Shown here: positions 43,586 through 52,202 of the stretch, one piece after another
Numbering within the stretch: the stretch's first letter is position 1
Layout: every line of letters starts with the position of its first letter
Assembly (NCBI GenBank): GCA_963674805.2
Contig: CAXXNY010000016.1
Span: 1 to 64,000, forward strand
Direction of reading: 5' to 3'
DNA from: CALMFG01 sp963674805
GTDB lineage: Bacteria > Bacillota > Clostridia > Christensenellales > CALMFG01
Length of the DNA stretch: 64,000 nucleotides
The notes under the pieces: model-generated
What the model saw: the letters and a program-made list of their open reading frames with translations, nothing else
What the model was told of the DNA's origin: nothing
The model's database searches: none
Translations under genes and position numbers: made by a program

Positions 43586-44548
43586 CTACTCTGAAAATAA
43601 AAGCTCCATCGCCCCAATCATACCGGTGTCCGCGCCCAGCTTTGTCTGATAGAAATATACGGGATAATCGCTTTTGTTATACTGTTTAAACTGCTTTTCA
43701 ACACTCCCTAAAAGCTTTTCTCCCATTGCCAGCAGTCCGCCGCTGAAAACAAAGCAGTTTATATTCAGCATCAGATAAATATTGTAGATCCAAACCGCCA
43801 TATACTTCGCCATTTGCTCCACAGCCCTGACGGCTATGGGGTCACCTTTTTCATAGGCCTGGTCAATATGGGCGGTGCTGATGTTGTCTACACTGCCGGC
43901 CAAATCAATAATCGATGTCTTTTCCCCGTCGCTGATCCACTGTCTGACGTGTTCCGCAATCGTTTTGCCTGAGCACATCGAATTAAAGCAACCGGCGTTT
44001 TGACAGCCGCACATGCGCGAGTCTGCATTAAACGGATTAATCAGCATATGGCCGCTTTCGCCTGCCCAGCCGTATGTGCCGCGGAAAAGCGATTTATTGA
44101 TAATCAGGCTGGACCCAAGGCCGGTGCTGATCAGGCAAAACACCATACTGTCAAAGCCCTGCCCCGCGCCTTGGCGGAACTCCGCCAGTGCGCCTGTGTT
44201 GCCGTCGTTATCAACAACAACACGGATGCTTCCGCCCAATTTCTTTTGCAGATAGTCTCTCAGCGGGAACTTGTTTATATTTGGTATGCTTGCTGTCTTG
44301 ACGATAAATCCTTCTTCAAAGACGATAAACGAAGGCATACCCACCCCGACACCTTCCACTTCGTTGAGCCGGATGCCTTTTTCTGTAATCATCTGATTGA
44401 TCTGGTCACAGACGCCATCAAAAAAGGCCTCGGCAGACAAGCTGGTATCGGTTGGTGTTTTTAATTTTGAAATTAAATTCTTTTGTGCATCAAATAATCC
44501 GTAAGCGATTTTGGTCCCGCCCACATCAACGCCGATATAATAGCCCAC
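43586..44548 (-). CDS. ROK family sugar kinase
   Basis: A 320-residue ROK kinase. The ATP motif is IGVDVGGTKIAYGLFD, the catalytic aspartate is in VVVDNDGNTGALAE, and the zinc-binding cysteines are in MCGCQNAGCFNSMCSG. ROK kinases include glucokinases and also beta-glucoside kinase BglK, which phosphorylates intact cellobiose-like disaccharides. Here it is 32 bp downstream of a GH4 6-phospho-beta-glucosidase-like gene with no PTS genes nearby, so phosphorylation of the glycoside before cleavage is an attractive reading; plain glucokinase is the alternative. Confidence 0.86.
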   Translation of the reverse strand: MGYYIGVDVGGTKIAYGLFDAQKNLISKLKTPTDTSLSAEAFFDGVCDQINQMITEKGIRLNEVEGVGVGMPSFIVFEEGFIVKTASIPNINKFPLRDYLQKKLGGSIRVVVDNDGNTGALAEFRQGAGQGFDSMVFCLISTGLGSSLIINKSLFRGTYGWAGESGHMLINPFNADSRMCGCQNAGCFNSMCSGKTIAEHVRQWISDGEKTSIIDLAGSVDNISTAHIDQAYEKGDPIAVRAVEQMAKYMAVWIYNIYLMLNINCFVFSGGLLAMGEKLLGSVEKQFKQYNKSDYPVYFYQTKLGADTGMIGAMELLFSE

Positions 44549-44580
44549 TATTTATCCCCTTTTGTACCTTTTTAAAACCA

Positions 44581-45972
44581 TCATTTATTCTCTGACGTTA
44601 TGATATCATTAACGATCTTATCTTTTATCACAACGCCGGATTTTTTCAATTCCTTTATCTTCCCGGCAAACCGCGGCAGATACTGCTCATGCGCAATCAG
44701 CAGTTCGTCCAATACCGCTTTCCCCTCTGCACCGCTTTCAACCAGCGGATTCAATGTAAAGGCTTCCAGTGCCATGCCGTAATCTCCGCTCAAAGCCGCT
44801 TCGATGGTGCATTCCTCCATCGCCTTCATCAATTGTATCCACCCTTTTTCTGCCGGGCGCATCCTGCCCCAGGCGATTGGGTCAGCGCCGTTGCCGGATA
44901 TCACTGCCGATACTTCAACAATGGAATCATCGTCCAGATGCGGAATCGCACCCCTGTTCTTCGTGCTGACTACCATCTGGGTGCCCTTGTTATTATATAT
45001 CGCATTGATACAATCACAGGCAGTGTCGCTGTAATATGCGCCGCCCCGCTTGCTCAGCTCTTCCGGTTTTTCATACAACGCCGGATTTTTATATATCTCA
45101 AACAGCTTTCGTTCTACCTCATGCATTTGTTCCGCTCTGGTCGCTTCGGAATTAAAGTCTTCCAGACTGTGTTCCAGCATTTCCTTTTCCACATAATAAT
45201 ACCGGTGATACCCGCAGGGCAAAAGATGCATCGAATGCAGCAATTCCATCGGGAACGGGGATAAGAAGATATTGACGGGTGTTCCACCGTTTTCATCATT
45301 GATATGTTCTATCAGCTGGTCTGTCAGTTCTTCGCCGTTTTTATCAAATACCCTGTGCCAGTGAAAATGATTCAATCCGGCAAAGCGATACTGCAAATCC
45401 GATTGATCTCTGTTAACCAACGCAGGCTCTCTCATCATCGCGATGGTGGGGACATTGCACAGACCGATACATTTCTCCCAGCCCATGTGTTTAATCACTG
45501 CTTCCGTAATCATGCCGCTCGGATTCGTAAAGTTAATCAGCCATGCATCCGGGCACAGCTCTTTCATATCCTTTACGATCTCTTCCATCACCGGAATCGT
45601 CCGGAGCGCTTTTAAGATTCCGCCCGCACCGTTTGTTTCCTGCCCCAGCATGCCGTGCAAAAGAGGTATCCGCTCGTCCTTTATCCGCGCATTCAATTGG
45701 CCCACGCGAAACTGCGTGGTCACAAAATCCGCCCCGGGCAGCGCTTCTCTTCGGTTTAGCGTTGCATGAACCATGACTTTGTACGGCGTTGCATCCCACA
45801 TGCGCTGTGCTAAAGCGCGAATGATTTCAACCCGTTCTTTTCCGTCTTCAATATCAACCAGCCATATTTCAGAAATTGGCAGTTCTTCATATCTTTTGAT
45901 AAATCCTTCAATCAATTCAGGCGTATAACTGCTGCCACCGCCGATTGTTACAATCTTTAATTGTTCCTTCAT
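44581..45972 (-). CDS. GH4 glycosidase, 6-phospho-beta-glucosidase type
   Basis: A 463-residue GH4 enzyme of the CelF/LicH/BglT branch. It starts KIVTIGGGSSYTPELIEGF (the phosphate-binding arginine/serine region of the branch). It also has TTQFRVGQLNARIKDE, GQETNGAGGILKALR, NFTNPSGMITEAV, the metal residue in IGLCNVPT, and FAGLNHFHWHRVF. It uses NAD+ and Mn2+ to cleave 6-phospho-glycosides by redox elimination. First gene of the operon, below a promoter overlapped by a LacI-type operator. AGGAGG lies 6 bp before the ATG. Confidence 0.9.
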   Translation of the reverse strand: MKEQLKIVTIGGGSSYTPELIEGFIKRYEELPISEIWLVDIEDGKERVEIIRALAQRMWDATPYKVMVHATLNRREALPGADFVTTQFRVGQLNARIKDERIPLLHGMLGQETNGAGGILKALRTIPVMEEIVKDMKELCPDAWLINFTNPSGMITEAVIKHMGWEKCIGLCNVPTIAMMREPALVNRDQSDLQYRFAGLNHFHWHRVFDKNGEELTDQLIEHINDENGGTPVNIFLSPFPMELLHSMHLLPCGYHRYYYVEKEMLEHSLEDFNSEATRAEQMHEVERKLFEIYKNPALYEKPEELSKRGGAYYSDTACDCINAIYNNKGTQMVVSTKNRGAIPHLDDDSIVEVSAVISGNGADPIAWGRMRPAEKGWIQLMKAMEECTIEAALSGDYGMALEAFTLNPLVESGAEGKAVLDELLIAHEQYLPRFAGKIKELKKSGVVIKDKIVNDIITSENK

Positions 45973-46032
45973 CTGTTCCTCCTGACATGCATGTTTATTG
46001 AATTTATAAAAATATTAACATTGACTTAATTA

Positions 46033-46052
46033 ATGTAATGCTTTACATTATA
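46033..46052 (-). promoter_or_regulatory. GH4 operon -10 box overlapped by a LacI-type operator
   Basis: The palindrome ATGTAATGCTTTACAT (46033-46048) sits within a wider inverted repeat TAATGTAA-TGCT-TTACATTA. A perfect minus-strand TATAAT (46052-46047) runs into it; the -35 region is weak. The palindrome matches the two at 39090 and 39150, so the same repressor is likely. Confidence 0.6.
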
Positions 46053-46229
46053 GATAGTAACATAATATTTTATGCGATGCAACTGATTAATCATCACGAT
46101 AAAAAATTCTAAACTGTTCGGGTTCGTCCGGCATAATGGATTTACCAATATACCATTTTAATAATTGATCTATTGCAAACAACCTTTGGATTAAAATCAT
46201 ATACAATTAGCCATGAAAGGAGAAACGAA

Positions 46230-46982
46230 ATGATTAAACTTTTATATGTAGGGGATCAAGCGGTTATCAACCATACCTTTATGAAGGCCAGGAATACTTT
46301 TTCCTTCAGCGAAATACTCGATGACGGCAATTACCTGGTTGACGCACTGAGCGGCTTTGGCGAATTTGAAGTTGAACATCTGCAGACTTCTTTTGTACCG
46401 GAACGTTTCCCAAAGACTTTGGAGGAGATATCAAAATACGATGTGGTCATAATCAGCGATGTCAGTACCGACAGCCTGCTGCTATATCCCGATATGTTCA
46501 AAGTCCCGATGGGGCCGAACCGGCTTGATTTGATTGCACAGTACGTGGCAAACGGCGGCGGCTTCGCTTTAGTCGGCGGCTGGATGAGCTACGGCGGATA
46601 TATGGGTCAGGGTAAATACGGCGGTACCGTTATTGAAGATGTATTAAACGTCAATATCCGGCCGTATGATGACAGGGTTGAGGTTCCCGAGGCATTTAAA
46701 CTTACCGTAACCAATCCAACGCATATGCTGACAAAAGGCATCGGCTGGGAATCTTCCCCGTTATTATTTGTCGGTTATAACCGAATTGAAGCGCGCGATC
46801 AAAGCGCCGTATTAGCCGAACGAAACGGTGATCCGATTATTTCGGTCAATTATTATCAAAAAGGCCGTGCTCTGGCTTTTGCCACAGATCTCGCTCCGCA
46901 CTGGGGACAGGGCTTTTCGCATTGGGAAAACTACGGCAAGTTTTGGGCGCAAGCCGTTAGGTGGCTAGCTTCGGTTAAATAA
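46230..46982 (+). CDS. Glutamine-amidotransferase-like protein of unknown function
   Basis: A 250-residue protein of the class I amidotransferase-like (GATase1-like, PF07090-type) family. It opens IKLLYVGDQAVINHTFMKA. The nucleophile elbow region reads GGGFALVGGWMSYGGYMGQG, where no cysteine is seen, so it is probably not a true amidotransferase. The end FATDLAPHWGQGFSHWENY is typical of the family. The ATG at 46230 follows AAAGGAG; an earlier ATG at 46173 has no such site. It leads a two-gene plus-strand unit with the lactonase gene, diverging from the GH4 operon. Confidence 0.78.
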   Translation: MIKLLYVGDQAVINHTFMKARNTFSFSEILDDGNYLVDALSGFGEFEVEHLQTSFVPERFPKTLEEISKYDVVIISDVSTDSLLLYPDMFKVPMGPNRLDLIAQYVANGGGFALVGGWMSYGGYMGQGKYGGTVIEDVLNVNIRPYDDRVEVPEAFKLTVTNPTHMLTKGIGWESSPLLFVGYNRIEARDQSAVLAERNGDPIISVNYYQKGRALAFATDLAPHWGQGFSHWENYGKFWAQAVRWLASVK

Positions 46983-47104
46983 TAGATTAATATAAGCAGC
47001 AGATCCATGCTTTTAATTGCATGTTCAGTTTCGGGCATGATAAGATAATACCGTCTTATTGTGCCCGATATATTCATAAGAAGTCCAACAGAAAGGTAAG
47101 TTCC

Positions 47105-48211
47105 GTGGAATCAAATATCCTTGTTGCCGTTGGCACCTATACACACCCTATTCAATTCGGAACCGGTCAGGTTCTTAAAGGGAAAGGAAACGGCATTTAT
47201 TTGTATCGTCTTTCTTTAGAATCCGGCACTCTGACCCATATGTATACCGCAACCGATGCCGTTAATCCTTCATATTTGGTTCTCAATCAAATAAACCAGT
47301 GCCTTTATGCTGTCAACGAGCTAAAGGAATTTAACGGAATGGCTTCCGGCGCCGTCAGTGCCTACGCATTTTCAGCGGTTAATTGGAAGCTACAGTATCT
47401 TAACTGCCGGCCCACACATGGAACCGATCCCTGCCATGTGACAATAAACACCGCCGGCACACATGTTTACGTTTCAAACTTCATGAGCGGCAGTGTTAGT
47501 GTTTTCCCTTTGGAATCCGACGGCAGACTCAAGCCGGCAAGCCAGTTTATACAGCATCAGGGGCACAGCATAAATCCTGAACGGCAAAGCGGACCGCACG
47601 CACATGCACTTATTTTCTCGCCGAATAAACAATATGCCCTTGTTCCTGATCTGGGTTTGGATAAGCTGATATTGTATAAGGTAGTAGGTCAATCACTGGA
47701 TGAGCCGAACGCTGTTTATTATAAGGCATCCCCAGGCTCAGGACCCCGCTATTGCACGTTTGGCAAGAGCGGCAAACATTGTTATCTGATCAATGAAATG
47801 AGTTCAACCATTGACGTTTTGTCCTTCAGCCCGGCTGAAGCGAATTTTACCGCCCTGCAGCGCATCTCCACACTGCCGAAAACCGCCAGCGCCAGTCATA
47901 ATAACTGTGCCGATATGCACATAACGCCCAGCGGGAAGTATCTTTACGCCTCAAACCGCGGTCATAACAGTCTCGCTGTTTATCAAATTGATCAGGAAAG
48001 CGGTTTGCTTTCTTATATCGACTCAGTCTCGTGCGGCGGCAAGATACCCAGAAGTTTTAACATCGACCCAACCGGACGCTTTCTGTTATGTGCGAATCAG
48101 GACAGCGACAATATGGTCGTCTTTGAAATCAATTCCGATACCGGACTTTTAAAACAAAAAACCGAAGTCGTTGTGAACACTCCGGTTTGTGTGAAATCTT
48201 ATCTTGTTTAG
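47105..48211 (+). CDS. Lactonase family beta-propeller protein, 6-phosphogluconolactonase-like
   Basis: A 368-residue seven-bladed beta-propeller of the YbhE/Pgl lactonase family. It starts ESNILVAVGTYTHP and shows repeated blade motifs such as NPSYLVLNQINQCLYAVNE, GTHVYVSNFMSGSVSVF, GKYLYASNRGHNSLAVY and GRFLLCANQDSDNMVVF. HNNCADMHITPSG carries family-conserved active-site residues. The GTG at 47105 follows AAAGGTAAG; the in-frame ATG at 47021 would add 28 poorly fitting residues. It may hydrolyse a sugar lactone made by one of the dehydrogenases in the window. Confidence 0.82.
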   Translation: MESNILVAVGTYTHPIQFGTGQVLKGKGNGIYLYRLSLESGTLTHMYTATDAVNPSYLVLNQINQCLYAVNELKEFNGMASGAVSAYAFSAVNWKLQYLNCRPTHGTDPCHVTINTAGTHVYVSNFMSGSVSVFPLESDGRLKPASQFIQHQGHSINPERQSGPHAHALIFSPNKQYALVPDLGLDKLILYKVVGQSLDEPNAVYYKASPGSGPRYCTFGKSGKHCYLINEMSSTIDVLSFSPAEANFTALQRISTLPKTASASHNNCADMHITPSGKYLYASNRGHNSLAVYQIDQESGLLSYIDSVSCGGKIPRSFNIDPTGRFLLCANQDSDNMVVFEINSDTGLLKQKTEVVVNTPVCVKSYLV

Positions 48212-48292
48212 TCAAAGTTCTTCTTAATATTTTGTATGCATACTGATATGATATTTTCTTCGCATAAGACTGGTTCATTTGGCTCCTGCCCG

Positions 48293-49561
48293 CTATTTAG
48301 TCATCGCGTTCTCATACTTATCAATAATACAGCGGACCTTATCCATAATCAGCGCCTCGGCCTTGTTTTCAAGTTCGCCGTTTCTGACCCTGATATACTG
48401 CTCCGGCATATACTGCGATAACAGTGTCACCGGCGGCTTTGTGTTATCATAGACTTCGATCAGCCTGTTAACCGCAGTCCGCATTGATGCCGTATCGGCG
48501 TAATACCGCCAGCGGTCGGAAAAGCTGTATTTTCGTTTCAGCGCAATTTCCTCTTTTGTCCCGTGGTAATACTTCTCCCAGTTCTTCGGGTCCGCAAGCA
48601 TCGTCTCTTCCAACACGGCTTTAAAATCACCGTTCACGATGTCATCCAGCGCAAACAAGCCTTCTCTTAATGCAAACGTCAGCTCCGGTCCGACCTTCAA
48701 TATTCGGATGCCGTCCTCGGCCATCTGTTTTAAATGTGTTTGAGTCTGATAGTCAGTCGAGTGGCCTTCCAGCGCAATGTTCGGGTATTGCTTCAAAGCC
48801 CCGGTAATCATCTTTGCCTTTTCCCGGTCATATGCAATCACCGAATTATCTCCAAACTCAACGCCCGGCTGAACCACTACTGCAATCACTCGGGCAAACG
48901 CGTCAGCCAATCCTTCATTTTTAAACGCGCTGTCAAAGGCTGTCAGCGTCTTTTTAAAGTCTTCCGGCGTGGTGATATGCAACTGTTCCTCTTCGTCCTG
49001 CGTCCCGCCGGGGATCGGCACTTCACTGCCGATCACATAGACAATATCCGCCTGACTGCCAAATGCCTTCTGGTACGCATCCTCCGCGGTGGCACACAGC
49101 CGCGCCCCGCGTGATGCGATCACCGCATCTGACAGCGGGCTGTCCTTGGGGTCATCCCCAAGGCGCATGCTGGTATCGATATGAATCTTCTCAAATCCCG
49201 CTTCAACAAAACCCTTAATCAGCACTTCCGCTTCTGCCATCGCCTGCTCAGCCGGTTTGTCTTTAAACACGACCGGGCCGAGATGGTCGCCGCCCAGGAT
49301 GACATATGCCTGATCCAGACCAATTTCATCCGCCATTTTGTAGACAAAATCACGAAAATCCTCAGGCTTCATGCCGGTATATCCGCCGTATTGATTGACC
49401 TGGTTCGCTGTTGCTTCAATCAGCACAAAGCTGCGGCGCTCCTTTGCATATTCAAGCGCCGCTTTAATCACATACGGATTGGAACTGCAAAGCGAAGGCA
49501 TCCCGTTTTTGATCCCTTCGCCGCGCAGTGTCTGCATTAAATAATCGGTTCCCTTACTCAT
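48293..49561 (-). CDS. GatZ/KbaZ-like protein, probable D-tagatose-6-phosphate 4-epimerase
   Basis: A 422-residue protein of the GatZ/KbaZ family. Marks: GMPSLCSSNPYVIKAALEYA, IEATANQVNQYGGYTGM, ILGGDHLGPVVF, HIDTSMRLGDD, VYVIGSEVPIPGG and LEGHSTDYQT. Classical GatZ assists the aldolase GatY, but no GatY is in this window. Homologues beside a PfkB kinase and 3-epimerase, as in the Agrobacterium altritol/galactitol pathway, are D-tagatose-6-phosphate 4-epimerases (EC 5.1.3.40). The gene overlaps the PfkB kinase gene by 8 bp. Last gene of the polyol cluster; product fructose-6-phosphate is inferred. Confidence 0.82.
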   Translation of the reverse strand: MSKGTDYLMQTLRGEGIKNGMPSLCSSNPYVIKAALEYAKERRSFVLIEATANQVNQYGGYTGMKPEDFRDFVYKMADEIGLDQAYVILGGDHLGPVVFKDKPAEQAMAEAEVLIKGFVEAGFEKIHIDTSMRLGDDPKDSPLSDAVIASRGARLCATAEDAYQKAFGSQADIVYVIGSEVPIPGGTQDEEEQLHITTPEDFKKTLTAFDSAFKNEGLADAFARVIAVVVQPGVEFGDNSVIAYDREKAKMITGALKQYPNIALEGHSTDYQTQTHLKQMAEDGIRILKVGPELTFALREGLFALDDIVNGDFKAVLEETMLADPKNWEKYYHGTKEEIALKRKYSFSDRWRYYADTASMRTAVNRLIEVYDNTKPPVTLLSQYMPEQYIRVRNGELENKAEALIMDKVRCIIDKYENAMTK

Positions 49562-50486
49562 TGATTAAGTCCTTTACAGTCTTGGGGCTGATGTCGCCTT
49601 CCATCGGGCCCAGCTTCATGACATTCAGCGCACCCGCCGCAGACGCCATCTTTCCGGCTTCAAGCAGTGATTTGCCTTCCAGCAGCCCGCACAGCAGCGC
49701 CGCATCGAAGCAGTCGCCTGCGCCCGTCGGATCCACTTCTTTAACCTGATAAAGCGGGCAATCCACCGCTTCATTCCGCGAGTACAGCGTTGTGCCCTTG
49801 CTGCCCTTTTTCAGCGCCACGACTTCCATCTTCTCATATTCAAACAGCGCTTTGACGCCGTCTTCAATTGTGTCTTTTCCGGTCAGCATCTTCAGCTCCG
49901 CAATCCCCGGCATCAGCACCGAACAGTTGGTCAATATATCGCCCAGCACCTCGTCCACACTGCGACTGCCCAGCAGTTCCGGGCGGATATTCGGATCAAA
50001 AGACAGTTTGGCGCCCGCCTGTTTAAAGCGCATCGCCGCATCAATAATCTTTTCTTTAAACCCATCAGATGCCATCATGGAACAGCCCATGATGTGGAAG
50101 AACTTCGGGTCTTTGATATCCTTCATCTCAAACGGTTTTGGATGCACCGCCGGTGTATTGCCGATATGATAGATAAACTTTCTGGAGCCGTCTGCAAAAT
50201 ATGTGACAAACGCAACTGCGGTTGCGCATGTTTCATCTTCGACCACATATGCGACATCAACGCCATCTTTTTTCAGCCGGTCTAAGATGTTCCTGCCGAA
50301 ATCATCCTTGCCCACACCGCCGAAGATGCCGCTGGAGTGTCCCAGCCTTGCAACCGTATCAATAAAGATTGCCGGTGCGCCGCTCGGGAACGGCCCGCGG
50401 AACTCACCTGTCTGGTACAGTTCGGTGCCCACGTCCGGACGCATGATCTCAACCAGCATCTCGCCCATTGTCCATATTTCGCTCAT
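49554..50486 (-). CDS. PfkB family carbohydrate kinase, probable ketohexose (tagatose/fructose) kinase
   Basis: A 310-residue ribokinase-type kinase. The substrate side includes FPSGAPAIFIDTVARLGHSS and GIFGGVGKDDFGR. The catalytic motif is VDPTGAGDCFDAALLCG, with the base aspartate in GAGD. KLSFDPNIRPELLG and LMPGIAELKML are usual for 2-ketose or KDG kinases. Between the 3-epimerase (10 bp upstream) and the GatZ-like gene (overlapping), so phosphorylation of D-tagatose to D-tagatose-6-phosphate is the likeliest role. Specificity is inferred from context. Confidence 0.85.
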   Translation of the reverse strand: MSEIWTMGEMLVEIMRPDVGTELYQTGEFRGPFPSGAPAIFIDTVARLGHSSGIFGGVGKDDFGRNILDRLKKDGVDVAYVVEDETCATAVAFVTYFADGSRKFIYHIGNTPAVHPKPFEMKDIKDPKFFHIMGCSMMASDGFKEKIIDAAMRFKQAGAKLSFDPNIRPELLGSRSVDEVLGDILTNCSVLMPGIAELKMLTGKDTIEDGVKALFEYEKMEVVALKKGSKGTTLYSRNEAVDCPLYQVKEVDPTGAGDCFDAALLCGLLEGKSLLEAGKMASAAGALNVMKLGPMEGDISPKTVKDLINE

Positions 50487-50496
50487 GAAACTGCTC

Positions 50497-51363
50497 CTAT
50501 TCTAAAAACGCTTTTTTTAAAAACTTCAGTGATTCGGCGATGTTTTGATCCATTTGTTCCGGTGTCGCGCCCTTTGAAATATCACGCCATACTTTAATAT
50601 CTTCGCCGACCTTGCCGCCCATCTTCACAAAGGGTTCCATCACCACGCCGCCGTCAAAACCAATGTCCCGGAGCGCCTTGCCGATTTCATTCCACGGCAG
50701 CGATCCCGTGCCCGGCAGGTTGCGGTTGCCTTCCCCGATATGCACATGGCCCAGATAATCGCCGGCATACCGGAATGCATCTGGAATGTTTGCTTCCTCA
50801 ATATTCATGTGGAAGGTGTCCAGCAGCACTTTGGTGCTGGGAACGTCCACTTCTTTACAGAACTGCACCGCTTCTTCTGCGGTATTCAGTATGCTGGATT
50901 CAAACCGGTTGACGACCTCCAGGCAATAGTCGATGCCAAGGTCATAAGCGGTTTTTGCCAGCGTCTTGACGCTTTCAACGCCGCGTGCCCAGATCGCCGG
51001 TTTATCCAGATCATCAAAGTCGCTGGGCCAATAGGTATTAATCACGCCGACCAGCGCCCTTGAATCAAGCTTATCCATCTGCTTCATGATATCAGATAAA
51101 AACTGAATGCCGGCCTGTCTGACCGCCGGATCCTTTGACGCGACATCCTTATCTTTCGGCGGGCCGATGTTGGAGGTGATCTCAATCTCCAGATCCTTGG
51201 CCAGCGCACGAAGTTCTGCTATCTCTGCGTCGCTCATGCTTAGCAGGTCGCCTGCGGAGATTTCTAAGATATCAAATCCGCAGTCCTTTACCTTCTTTGC
51301 GAAGTACCCATAATCCCCGTGCCATTCGCTCGTCCAGTATGCAAATAAAGTTCCGAATTTCAT
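50497..51363 (-). CDS. D-tagatose / D-allulose 3-epimerase family ketose epimerase
   Basis: A 288-residue TIM barrel that inverts C3 of ketoses. The metal and catalytic residues of D-psicose 3-epimerase are all present in matching positions: E149 (CLEVVNRFE), D182 (LLDTFHMNIEE), H208 (HVHIGEGNR) and E243 (VVMEPF). NLPGTGSLPWNEIG and FESSILNTAEEAVQF also follow the family. It is 15 bp downstream of the CUT1 permease genes and 10 bp upstream of the kinase. Substrates may be allulose, sorbose or tagatose; the sequence alone does not decide. Confidence 0.9.
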   Translation of the reverse strand: MKFGTLFAYWTSEWHGDYGYFAKKVKDCGFDILEISAGDLLSMSDAEIAELRALAKDLEIEITSNIGPPKDKDVASKDPAVRQAGIQFLSDIMKQMDKLDSRALVGVINTYWPSDFDDLDKPAIWARGVESVKTLAKTAYDLGIDYCLEVVNRFESSILNTAEEAVQFCKEVDVPSTKVLLDTFHMNIEEANIPDAFRYAGDYLGHVHIGEGNRNLPGTGSLPWNEIGKALRDIGFDGGVVMEPFVKMGGKVGEDIKVWRDISKGATPEQMDQNIAESLKFLKKAFLE

Positions 51364-51378
51364 ATGATCCTCCTATTA

Positions 51379-52200
51379 TTATCCTTTCACAGCTCCCATT
51401 GTCAACCCCTTAACGATATATTTTTGCGCGAATGCAATAAACAGAATAGCCGGAATAATCGCGACCACCGCAATCGCACTCATCTTGCCCCAGTCAAGCG
51501 AGTAGTATCCGATTGAATTATAGATTTCCACAGGCAGCGTCCGGGACGAAAATCCCGTAATATACAGAGCGAACATAAAATCGTTCCACATCACAATAAA
51601 CGTCAGCGCGGATGCGGCAAATATTCCCGGCGCAATCGTCGGCAGCAGAACATGCCGCAGCATTTGGAGCCTTGTGCATCCGTCAATCTTTGCGGCTTCA
51701 TCCAGGTCAACGGGTATTTCATCATAAAAACTCTTCATCATCCAGACAATCAACGGCAGGCAGATCGTCAGGTACATGATAATCAACGATAAGTGATTAT
51801 CCAGCATACCGAGTTTGCTGAATATGATGAAGTAGGGTATTACCAGTGATATCGGCGGGATCAGCCGCAGCGACAAAATCAGTCCTTGCGATAATCCCTT
51901 GCCTTTAAACTGGTAACGCGACATCGCGTACGCAGAAAAGATACCCAGCGCAACCGCAATCAGTGTTGCCGACAGCGCAATAATCAAACTGTTCCCGATT
52001 GCCTTTAATACTCCGGTATTTTGCAGCTGCTCGGCAAAGTTCGCCAGCGTCGGTTTAAACAACAGCGTTGGTGGATTCGATAGCGCGTCTTTGGGCATCT
52101 TAAATGCGGTCACAAGAATCATTAAAAACGGAATCAGACTGATTAGGCTGTAAAGGCCGAGGACGAAATAGGTAATGGTTTTTATAATTCTTTTTTTCAT
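51379..52200 (-). CDS. CUT1 sugar ABC transporter permease, MalG-like
   Basis: A 273-residue permease with six membrane segments, beginning with one at about 8-30. The EAA loop that contacts the ATPase is LDEAAKIDGCTRLQMLRHV, followed by LLPTIAPGIFAASAL. It starts 2 bp after the MalF-like permease gene. Membrane partner in uptake of a sugar or polyol for the downstream catabolic genes. Confidence 0.92.
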   Translation of the reverse strand: MKKRIIKTITYFVLGLYSLISLIPFLMILVTAFKMPKDALSNPPTLLFKPTLANFAEQLQNTGVLKAIGNSLIIALSATLIAVALGIFSAYAMSRYQFKGKGLSQGLILSLRLIPPISLVIPYFIIFSKLGMLDNHLSLIIMYLTICLPLIVWMMKSFYDEIPVDLDEAAKIDGCTRLQMLRHVLLPTIAPGIFAASALTFIVMWNDFMFALYITGFSSRTLPVEIYNSIGYYSLDWGKMSAIAVVAIIPAILFIAFAQKYIVKGLTMGAVKG

Positions 52201-52202
52201 TC

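Noticed and set aside
48230..48241. GTATGCATAC palindrome as an operator
   Set aside because: It lies between the ends of two convergent genes, not near a promoter, and has no second copy in the window.
48293..49561. Tagatose-bisphosphate aldolase complex GatYZ
   Set aside because: Only the GatZ-type protein is present; no GatY/KbaY class II aldolase was found in the window.
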